Below, piece by piece: positions 8,022-15,321 of a stretch of 53,995 nucleotides of DNA. Every line of letters begins with the position of its first letter. The first letter of the stretch is position 1. The DNA lies in NCBI GenBank assembly GCA_035649575.1, contig DASRJH010000216.1, forward strand, positions 1 through 53,995, given 5' to 3'. The notes under the pieces are model-generated. The model made no database searches and had not been told where the DNA came from. It was given only the letters and a program-made list of their open reading frames with translations. The translations under genes were made by a program, and so were the position numbers. The stretch is from DASVAL01 sp035649575 (GTDB lineage: Bacteria > Planctomycetota > UBA1135 > UBA2386).

Positions 8022-9688
8022 AAAAGTTCCCGCTCGTTCTTGCCCTCGCGCTGCCCGCCTTCGCCGGCGCCCAGTCACCGCTGTCGACGCTGCAGACCAC
8101 CTACCCAGCCAGCACGACCTACATCTGGACTGGTTGTCCGAGCCCCAACCTCTTCTTCAATCTCGTCGTCAACACGCCGATCACGATCCAAGGCCTCGAT
8201 GTCGCTCTCAATGCGCCCGTGGGACCGGAGGGAACGGTGGAAGTCTGGATCACCAATCCCCCCATCACGACCTACGTCGGCAACGAGCTGAACCAGGCAG
8301 CGTGGACGATGAGCGGCAGCGGCAGCGTCACCTCGGCGGGGTTCGCTCTGCCGGCGCGCGTCACGCTGACGCCTGGGATCCAGCTGCAAGCAGGGACCTA
8401 TGGCGTCGCGATCCGCTACATCGGGATCAGGCCGCTCTTCTGGCTGGGGAACGGCACGGCCGTGCCCGGCGGTGGTGGTCCGACGACGAACCAGTACTAC
8501 CAGAACGCTGAACTGACTTTGCTCGCCGGCACCACGCAGGGGCTTGCCTTCGCGTCTGCCGTGTTCAGTTCCTACGTGTGGCTCGGATCGATCCACTATG
8601 CCCTTGGCACCGTGCCACACACGGCCGCAACGAACGTCAAGTATGGCAGCGGCTGCTACGCGACCAACGGTTCGTTCTACCAGCGCTTCTCGTGCTCGGG
8701 TCCTACGCCTGCGGCACTGAACGGTCGTTCGCTGACCATGGTGTATCTCGGCAACGGCTATGCGCTCACTCCCGGCAGCGTCACGTATATCGCACCGTCC
8801 GCGGCCGCGGCTGCGTTGCCTGCAACGGACGAGGCCGAGACGCCGATTTCGCTGACCAACCCGATGATCTACCCGGGCGGGGCCACGCAAACGCTGTACG
8901 TGAACCACAACGGGATCATCTCGGCGGCGGCCAACACGGTGCCGAGCTCGAGGTTTCCGAACATCCTGAGCCTGCTGAACGTGCCGCAGACGGCGTGGTT
9001 CTCGTGGCACGACTACAACCCGGCCGAGGTCGGCAGCGGACTCATCAAGTTCGAAGAGGTCGGTCAACTCGCGATCTTCACGTGGGACGATGTCGAGAGC
9101 CGGCCTGACCAGCCGACCGTCAACCGCTGCCGGTTCCAGATCCAGTTCGACACGGCGACGGGCAACGTCAACTACGTCTGGCAGACGATGAGCGCGGTGA
9201 TCGGCAGCAACACGAGCGACGACCACATCATTGGTTTCTCGCCCGGTGGGCCGTCTCCCGATCCGGGCCCCATCGACATCTCGACGTTCCTTGGCGCGCT
9301 GCTGACAGTACCTGAAGTCCTGCCGTTGAAGTTGGATGCTTCGCCGAGCCCCGTCATCGGTGCGACGGTGGACTACACGACGACGAACGAAACGGGAATC
9401 AACGTGGGTGTGCTCTTCATGGGGCTTGCGTCGTTGCCCGGCATCGACCTCGGCATCATCGGCGCGCCGGGTTGCCTGGCTCACGTCGACATCACGGGTG
9501 CAGTCAGCAGCGTGATCTCCAACCTCGGCGTGCCGGGCCTCAGCATGACCGTGCAGCTCCCTATTCCGGCCTCGACGCCGCTGCTCGGCTTCCAGTTGTT
9601 CGCCCAGACGGTGTGGCTCGATCCGGTCGCGAACCCGTTCGGCATCCTCACGTCGAACGGCGTCAGGACGACGGTCGGCAGCTTCTAG
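8018..9688 (+). CDS. Large exported beta-domain protein with nidogen-like segment
   Basis: 556 residues with a clear signal peptide (MKKFPLVLALALPAFAGAQS). The N-terminal ~190 residues form a jelly-roll-like module shared with the 4970 protein. A YGSGCYATNGSFYQRF segment then begins a second module typical of planctomycete exported proteins. The region at about 330-430 (TAWFSWHDYNP, LAIFTWDDVESR, FQIQFDTATGNVNYVW, HIIGFSPGG) follows the pattern of nidogen-like extracellular domains. The last ~75 residues (LPIPASTPLLGFQLFAQTVW) are the common C-terminal domain. Secreted or surface-bound, probably adhesive or structural; no catalytic residues recognised. Confidence 0.85.
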   Translation: MKKFPLVLALALPAFAGAQSPLSTLQTTYPASTTYIWTGCPSPNLFFNLVVNTPITIQGLDVALNAPVGPEGTVEVWITNPPITTYVGNELNQAAWTMSGSGSVTSAGFALPARVTLTPGIQLQAGTYGVAIRYIGIRPLFWLGNGTAVPGGGGPTTNQYYQNAELTLLAGTTQGLAFASAVFSSYVWLGSIHYALGTVPHTAATNVKYGSGCYATNGSFYQRFSCSGPTPAALNGRSLTMVYLGNGYALTPGSVTYIAPSAAAAALPATDEAETPISLTNPMIYPGGATQTLYVNHNGIISAAANTVPSSRFPNILSLLNVPQTAWFSWHDYNPAEVGSGLIKFEEVGQLAIFTWDDVESRPDQPTVNRCRFQIQFDTATGNVNYVWQTMSAVIGSNTSDDHIIGFSPGGPSPDPGPIDISTFLGALLTVPEVLPLKLDASPSPVIGATVDYTTTNETGINVGVLFMGLASLPGIDLGIIGAPGCLAHVDITGAVSSVISNLGVPGLSMTVQLPIPASTPLLGFQLFAQTVWLDPVANPFGILTSNGVRTTVGSF

Positions 9689-9712
9689 CGGGGGCGTCCC
9701 GCGGCAGGGGCG

Positions 9713-9730
9713 CTTGACCGTTTCTTGACA
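9713..9730 (+). promoter_or_regulatory. Tandem CTTGAC direct repeat, 11-bp period, upstream of the two-component genes
   Basis: CTTGAC occurs at 9713-9718 and again at 9724-9729, exactly 11 bp apart, 25 bp after the stop of the 8018 gene and about 70 bp before the histidine kinase start. Direct repeats of this spacing are how OmpR/PhoB-type regulators bind, one monomer per repeat, and the encoded regulator is of that type. The second half also spells TTGACA (9725-9730), so it may overlap a -35 element. A TATCGT at 9750 would be the matching -10 at a long 19-bp spacing. A near-identical array lies at 12249. Confidence 0.55.
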
Positions 9731-9800
9731 GCGCGCGCCTGCGGCTGCCTATCGTGCGGCCATCGATCCTCGCGCACAGACTGGCGGCCGCCTGCATGCC

Positions 9801-11558
9801 GTGCTGCTCCTGCTCGGGGCAGCACTGGTTGCGGTGCTGTCGTTGATGCTCTGGCACACGCTGCAGCTGGAAGCCCATGCGCGCGGCGTCGAACGCGAAC
9901 GCGCCGAGCTGCTGGCGGAGCGGGTGCTGCACGCGGCGGCGACGTCGCCGGCGGTGTTCGCCTGCGTTCCAGCGGCGCAGCGGTTGGTGCTGCGGTCGGA
10001 GGGTGGGCTCGACGACTCGGTGGGCTGGCTCGATCTGTTGAACAACCCGCCGACGGACCTCGTCGTGGAGGATCGCCTCGCACGCGCCGCTCGCGCCGAG
10101 TTCGGCTCGCACGACATGGCCGCGGCCTCGCGCGAGTTCGCCGAGCTCGCGCGGCAGCCATTGCCGTCCGAGCAGCGCATCGAAGTGCTGGCCGCCGCGG
10201 CCTGGCACCACACGCGCGCCGGCGACGTCGACCAGGTGCCGGCGCTCGTGAAAGAGCTCGACGAGCGCATCGACAAGCTCGATCGATCGAAGCTCGCGAA
10301 TCCGAACCTCGCGAATGCCGTCGCGGCCGCGTTGCGGCTGCAGCGTGGGAGCAGCCCGACCTGGGCCGATCGCCTCGTGCCGTTCCTGCCCGAGCTCGCC
10401 CACGCGGGGTTGCCGCCCGACCTGCAGCGCGCCGAAGCGGCCGCGGCGGTGCGCGCACGACGCGAGTTGCTGCAGGCTGCCTCGCGTGAGTGGCGCGCGC
10501 TCGGCGACACGGCGCGCGAAGGTCTGTTCGCGGTCGGTGGCGACGAACTGTTGTGGTTGTTGCCGCGCGACGACGGCGGCTACGACACGGCGCGGCTGTC
10601 GATCGGCGAGTGGCTCGCGGTGATCAAGGAAGCGGGTAGGAACGGGGTAGTGCCCGAGTGGCCGTGGCTGGTGGAGGCGCAGATCGGGGCAGCCTCGGAG
10701 ACGTTTGCGGGCGTCCCGCGGTTGCGCGGGCTGGTTCCGGCTTCGGGTCCTTCGCTCGGTGAACGGGGCTGGCTGTTGCCGGCGATCACGGTCGTGCTGC
10801 TGCTCGGGTTCGGCCTCGCGGCGCGGCTGCAGTTCCGCGCGGCTGCCCGCGAAGCGGCCGCCGTGCGCGCGCAGGCCGAGTTCCTGACGACGGTCACGCA
10901 CGAGCTCCGGACGCCGCTCGCATCGATCCGGCTGCTCGGCGAAATGCTCGCCGAAGGCCGCGCCGCGGGCCGTGAGGTCGAGTACTACCGGATGCTCGCC
11001 AGCGAAGCAGGCCGGCTGTCGGTGCTGATCGAGAACGTGCTCGACCTCGGCCGGCTCGAACGCGGCGAACGCGCCTACGATCTGCGACCGGTGTCCGTGC
11101 GCGAGGTGGTCGTCGAGACGATGTCCTTGTTCGCGCCCGTCAGCGAGCGCGACGGTATGAGCGTGTCGTGGTCGGACCGGCTCGAACGCGAGGCCGTGGT
11201 GCGGCTCGATCGCGGCGCGTTCGTGCAGGCGCTGGTCTGCGTGCTCGACAACGCGCGCAAGTACGGGGCGGGCGGTGGGGGCATCGACGTGGTCACGCGT
11301 TCGAACGGGGTCGGCCTGCTGGTCGACGTGCGCGACCGCGGGCCCGGGGTACCCGAACACGAGCGCGAGAGGATCTTCGAACGGTTCGTGCGCGGCGCTG
11401 CGCATGCGCACGGCGGCACGCCGGGGATCGGGATCGGACTCTATCTCGCGCGCACGATCGCGCGCCGGCTCGGCGGCGAACTCGTCTGTAGCTCGCCTGC
11501 GGACGGCGGTCCCGGCGCCTGCTTCACGTTTTCGTTTTCGATGGAGACCGCGTCATGA
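9801..11558 (+). CDS. Membrane-bound sensor histidine kinase
   Basis: 585 residues from a GTG at 9801. TM1 is at residues 2-17, and an alpha-helical, alanine-rich sensor region of about 300 residues is followed by TM2 (about 325-345, LLPAITVVLLLGFGLAA). The H-box is TVTHELRTPLASIRLL with the phosphorylated histidine at H367. An N-box follows (VLDNARKYG), then G1 (DRGPGVPEHE), an F-box (IFERFVRG) and G2 (GIGIGLYLA). All catalytic elements are present. The sensor region does not match a named sensor fold that I recognise. Its stop overlaps the response regulator start by ATGA, so the two are translationally coupled. No better in-frame ATG exists; the frame could extend a few codons upstream to an ATC at 9762. 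Confidence 0.9.
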   Translation: MLLLLGAALVAVLSLMLWHTLQLEAHARGVERERAELLAERVLHAAATSPAVFACVPAAQRLVLRSEGGLDDSVGWLDLLNNPPTDLVVEDRLARAARAEFGSHDMAAASREFAELARQPLPSEQRIEVLAAAAWHHTRAGDVDQVPALVKELDERIDKLDRSKLANPNLANAVAAALRLQRGSSPTWADRLVPFLPELAHAGLPPDLQRAEAAAAVRARRELLQAASREWRALGDTAREGLFAVGGDELLWLLPRDDGGYDTARLSIGEWLAVIKEAGRNGVVPEWPWLVEAQIGAASETFAGVPRLRGLVPASGPSLGERGWLLPAITVVLLLGFGLAARLQFRAAAREAAAVRAQAEFLTTVTHELRTPLASIRLLGEMLAEGRAAGREVEYYRMLASEAGRLSVLIENVLDLGRLERGERAYDLRPVSVREVVVETMSLFAPVSERDGMSVSWSDRLEREAVVRLDRGAFVQALVCVLDNARKYGAGGGGIDVVTRSNGVGLLVDVRDRGPGVPEHERERIFERFVRGAAHAHGGTPGIGIGLYLARTIARRLGGELVCSSPADGGPGACFTFSFSMETAS

Positions 11559-12253
11559 GCTTCCGGTTGCTGCTCGCCGAGGACGAACGCACGCTGCGCG
11601 TGGCGCTGCGCGATGCGTTCGGGCAGGAGGGCTACGAGGTCGACGTGGCGGCCGACGGACACGAAGCGCGGGCCGCGTTGCGCGACAATCGCTACGACCT
11701 CGTGGTGCTCGACGTGATGCTGCCCGGGCCGAGCGGGCTCGAGCTGCTGCGCGAGCTGCGCCAGCGCGATGCGGACACGCCCGTGCTGTTGCTCACGGCG
11801 CGCGGCGAGGAGGGCGACAAGGTGATCGGGCTCGAACTCGGCGCCGACGACTACGTCAGCAAGCCGTTCTCGCTGCGCGAGCTGCTAGCACGCGTGAAGG
11901 CGATGCTGAGGAGGCGCGAACGGCCGCAGGCGGCGGGCGTGCTGCAGTTCGCGCTCGGCGCCGCGAGGGTCGACCTCGCCGCGTTCACGGTGGTGTGCGA
12001 TGGCGCGACGCACACGCTGTCGCCGAAGGAAGCCGCGATGCTGGGTCTGTTGCGGCAGCACGGTGGCCGCGCGGTGTCGCGCGCGCTGTTCCTGAAGGAA
12101 GTCTGGGGCGGCGACCAGTTCGTCGGCGATCGCACGATCGACACGCACATGTTGAACCTGCGGCAGAAGCTCGAGCCGGATCCCAAGCAGCCGCGGTTCT
12201 TGCTGACCGTGCACGGCGTCGGGTACCGGCTCGTCGAAGGCCCGGAGGCTTGA
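11555..12253 (+). CDS. OmpR/PhoB-family response regulator
   Basis: 232 residues. The receiver domain (1-118) has the acidic pair in LLLAEDE, the phosphorylated aspartate D53 in VLDVMLPGPSG, T81 in LLLTARGEEGD and K103 in YVSKPFSLREL. The C-terminal winged-helix DNA-binding domain (about 130-228) shows the family ending FVGDRTIDTHMLNLRQKL ... LTVHGVGYRLVEG. It pairs with the histidine kinase through a 4-nt overlap. The 11-bp-period CTTGAC repeats before the kinase gene and across its own stop codon are plausible binding sites, implying autoregulation and control of the downstream HEAT-repeat gene. Confidence 0.93.
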   Translation: MSFRLLLAEDERTLRVALRDAFGQEGYEVDVAADGHEARAALRDNRYDLVVLDVMLPGPSGLELLRELRQRDADTPVLLLTARGEEGDKVIGLELGADDYVSKPFSLRELLARVKAMLRRRERPQAAGVLQFALGAARVDLAAFTVVCDGATHTLSPKEAAMLGLLRQHGGRAVSRALFLKEVWGGDQFVGDRTIDTHMLNLRQKLEPDPKQPRFLLTVHGVGYRLVEGPEA

Positions 12254-12276
12254 CCGATGCTTGACACCGAACTGAC
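12249..12276 (+). promoter_or_regulatory. Second CTTGAC direct-repeat array (three units, 11-bp period)
   Basis: CTTGAC at 12249-12254 and 12260-12265, with a weaker third unit ACTGAC at 12271-12276, all at an 11-bp period. The first unit overlaps the stop codon of the response regulator, and the array ends 36 bp before the HEAT-repeat gene. Units 1-2 match the array at 9713 in 15 of 18 positions. Best explained as a PhoB-like binding site for the regulator encoded just upstream. Confidence 0.55.
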
Positions 12277-12312
12277 CGCGCGCGGACCGGGACGTTCCGA
12301 TGCAGGGGTCTC

Positions 12313-15198
12313 ATGCGCACCATGAAACACATCGTCGTCGTGTGGATGTTCGCCGCGGCGCTCGCGGCCCAGCAGGGGAAGGCACAGCAGGCAAAGGACC
12401 CGAAGCTCGAGCTCGCTGTGATCATCGCGGTCGAGGAGCAGGAGCGGGACCTCGCGAAGGCCGAGAAGCTCTACCGCGCGGCGATCGCCGACGCGAAGTT
12501 GTCGGAGGCCGCGCGCGTGCACGCGAACCTGCGGCTCGGGACTTTGCTGCAGCGGCTCGACCGCGCCGCCGAAGCGAAGCCGTTCCTCGACGCCGCGGCC
12601 AAGGCAGGTGAGGTCGGGTTCGACGACTTCGGCGCCAGGCCGCAAGGGCAGGACATCGAGCGCGAGAAGGTGCTGCGCGAGAAGGCGCGCGAAATCGTGA
12701 AGCAGATCCTGGCCCAGTCGCCGCAGGTCGGTCCAGGGTCGCCGCTGCATGGCATCGAAGACGCTGCGTTGGCGGAACAACTGCTCTGGATCGGCGAGGC
12801 GGCGGTGCCCGAGGTGGTTGCGGCGTTGGAGAAGGAGATCGAGGCTTGGCGCCCTGAAATGGAGCGCGGTTGGGATCTGGCAGCTCGCGGTGTTGTTGGT
12901 GAACCGGCGCTGCGTCGCAGCGCCGTGCAAGGCCTGGCGGGATTCCTGTGGCGGACGGGTGGGCCGGCGTCGGCGGCCTTCCTCGCTTCGTGCGCGAAGA
13001 TCGAACCCGCTGCCTTTCGGGCAGCGATCGTCTCGACGGCGTTCCAGGCCCAGCAGCCCGAGATGCTGGCCGAGGCCGCGAAGTTCCTGAACGACCCGGA
13101 TCCGGGCGACCGGGTCGTGAGCTCCTTGCTGTCGGCCTCATTCATCCTGGCACGCGAAGGGGACGGCCCGCTGGCCGGACGGTTCGAGGCAAAGCAGATC
13201 GTCGATGCGGGCGTGCGTGGACCGCTGCGCGGGAAGATCCGATTGCTGGGGTGGGCGGCACGCGGCAAGGTGTTCGATGCGGCGACCCTGGCAACGCTGC
13301 ACAAGCTCGTGCGCGAGGGGCTGCAGAGCACGGACCCCGAGTTCGGCAATGCCGCGAACCAGTTCCTGCTCTCGACGGTCTCGCAGACTTCGATCGAAGG
13401 CCTCGAGTTGCTGCTGCAGGAGCTCCCGAAGATGAAGGGCGCCAACAGCGTACCCAACAGCGAGCCCGAGCTGTCGCCCGAGGTGCGCAGCGGGAAGAAG
13501 AGCCGGTTCACGGCCGAGGAGGTTGCACGTCTCTTGCCAGTCCTCGATGCGTGTGCGCGCGCCATCCCGGCGGGAGGCGACGATAGGAGGCGGCACTGGC
13601 TCCAGCTCATGATGTGGCATGTCGCGCACGCTAGCGACGCGACGATCGTGCCGACGGTCCTCGCTTGGACGGACCTTGGGTACGGTGCCTGGTGGGCGCT
13701 CGGCCGCATCACGCCAGCGAACTGCAAGGACCTCTTCGCGCGCTTCGACCGGGTCCCCGCGGGCGATCAGGTTCAGATGTTGAGCCGGTTGCAGATGGTC
13801 GATCTGCCTGCCGACATGTTTCCGCTGCTTCGCGACAAGGCCGAACAGATTCGCGCCTCGGGAGCGTGGAACGCGACCCGGAACGCGGTCAGGGACTTCA
13901 GCCACGCGATGGCGAAGACCGGTGATCCGGAAGCTGCGGACTGGATCCTGGCCGAAGCCGCGCGCGACGAGAACAAACCCGATTGGATGGCGGAGCCGCT
14001 CGTGACGTTGGGTCGCAGGTCGCAGGCCGAGAACGTCAGGGCTGCCTTGCGGAAGGCTGCGCGCGGAGGTGCGCAGGATCCGGAGCACTGCGGCCAGGCG
14101 TTGCTCGCGCTGCTTTCGATGGGTGATGTGCAAGCCTTGGACATCGTGGTGCAGAAGGTGGGGTTCTCTCGCGCGGCACGGCATCCGTACGCGTCCAACG
14201 CAGACAGCCCGTTGCTCACGCCGCTGCAATACCTGCTCTACAAGCAACCCGATCCGCCGCATGGCTTCACCGACGAACAGGTCATCGGCGTGTTGGAGAA
14301 GATCGCAGCCAACGGAATGTTTCAGGGCTGGGAGCCGCAGTTCTGGTCGCACACCGCGATCCCGGACCGGTTGCTCGGCGAGTTTGCGAGGATCGCTGCC
14401 AGTGCGCGCGTCCACCCCGCCGGGAGAATCGCACAGGCCAGCTGGATCGCGCTCGTCCTCGAGCGAACGAGGAAGGGGCAGGGCGAGCTGGAAGGCTGGG
14501 TCGCGCAGATGCTGCAGCACGAACAGCCTCGCGTGCGCCTGCTCGTGCTCGAGAACCTCGACGAGCAACTCGTGACGCGCGAACGCGCGCTCGTCGAGAA
14601 GTGCCTCGAGGTCGACGAATACGACTGTGCGTTGCGCGCCGCGATGGCATTGACGAAGATCGCATCGCCGATCGAGATCGAGCGCCTGCTGCAGAACAAG
14701 CATCCGAAGGTGCGCATCTTCGCGATCGAGGGCATCCCTTCGCGTCTCGGTTCCGCGGGCGACAAGCTCGTCCTGCCGCGGACGAAGGACGCTGACGTCG
14801 AAGTGCGCAAGGCCGCGGCGAGCTGCCTCGGCGCGATGGTCAGCAAGGACGCGGTGCCCGCGTTGATCGAGCTGCTGCGCGATCCCGACGAGCAGGTGCG
14901 TAGCCGCGCCACCGACGCGCTCACGCGCATCCGGTTCTACCACGAGCAGCAGGCGCACTGGGACCGCATCTTGAAGGGCCTAGATGCGAGCTCCGCATCC
15001 GCCGCGGAGAAGCTGCTGCTGCAGGCGAAGCCCGGCGCCCCGAAGGAACAGCGCCTGCTCGCGATCACGTCGCTCGGCGCGCTCGGCGTGCCCGAGGCAT
15101 TGCCGTTCCTGATCGAGTGGACCTCCGATCCCGACGCGGACATCGCCGCCAAGGCCAAGGCCTCGATCACGCAGATCCACCTGAGTCCGCGGAAGTAG
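12313..15198 (+). CDS. Large exported HEAT-repeat protein
   Basis: 961 residues. The N-terminus (MRTMKHIVVVWMFAAALAAQ) is a signal peptide; the first ATG is chosen because AGGGG precedes it by 5 nt, while an ATG at 12322 is an alternative. Residues 40-110 look like a TPR-type helical segment (AEKLYRAAIADAKL, ANLRLGTLLQRLDRAAEAKPFLD). The last ~250 residues are typical HEAT repeats (VRIFAIEGIPSRLG, VEVRKAAASCLGAMVSKDAVPALIELL, EQVRSRATDALTRI). It is probably a periplasmic scaffold. It sits behind a regulator-binding-like array and upstream of the DsbD-like gene, so it may be a main target of the two-component system. Confidence 0.82.
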   Translation: MRTMKHIVVVWMFAAALAAQQGKAQQAKDPKLELAVIIAVEEQERDLAKAEKLYRAAIADAKLSEAARVHANLRLGTLLQRLDRAAEAKPFLDAAAKAGEVGFDDFGARPQGQDIEREKVLREKAREIVKQILAQSPQVGPGSPLHGIEDAALAEQLLWIGEAAVPEVVAALEKEIEAWRPEMERGWDLAARGVVGEPALRRSAVQGLAGFLWRTGGPASAAFLASCAKIEPAAFRAAIVSTAFQAQQPEMLAEAAKFLNDPDPGDRVVSSLLSASFILAREGDGPLAGRFEAKQIVDAGVRGPLRGKIRLLGWAARGKVFDAATLATLHKLVREGLQSTDPEFGNAANQFLLSTVSQTSIEGLELLLQELPKMKGANSVPNSEPELSPEVRSGKKSRFTAEEVARLLPVLDACARAIPAGGDDRRRHWLQLMMWHVAHASDATIVPTVLAWTDLGYGAWWALGRITPANCKDLFARFDRVPAGDQVQMLSRLQMVDLPADMFPLLRDKAEQIRASGAWNATRNAVRDFSHAMAKTGDPEAADWILAEAARDENKPDWMAEPLVTLGRRSQAENVRAALRKAARGGAQDPEHCGQALLALLSMGDVQALDIVVQKVGFSRAARHPYASNADSPLLTPLQYLLYKQPDPPHGFTDEQVIGVLEKIAANGMFQGWEPQFWSHTAIPDRLLGEFARIAASARVHPAGRIAQASWIALVLERTRKGQGELEGWVAQMLQHEQPRVRLLVLENLDEQLVTRERALVEKCLEVDEYDCALRAAMALTKIASPIEIERLLQNKHPKVRIFAIEGIPSRLGSAGDKLVLPRTKDADVEVRKAAASCLGAMVSKDAVPALIELLRDPDEQVRSRATDALTRIRFYHEQQAHWDRILKGLDASSASAAEKLLLQAKPGAPKEQRLLAITSLGALGVPEALPFLIEWTSDPDADIAAKAKASITQIHLSPRK

Positions 15199-15321
15199 CG
15201 GACCCGGTCCCCGCGCGATGACGCGCTTCCCGCCATGGCGTCGCGGGTCCTGCCTTCCTGCACAAACTTCCTCGCGGCCCCACGTGCCAGAGCACATCGG
15301 GCTCGTATCATCGCCGCCCCG

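Noticed and set aside
9725..9755. A plain sigma-70 promoter TTGACA with TATCGT before the histidine kinase
   Set aside because: The spacing is 19 bp and the TTGACA belongs to a repeat that recurs at 12249 without a -10. The repeat reading is preferred, though both may hold.
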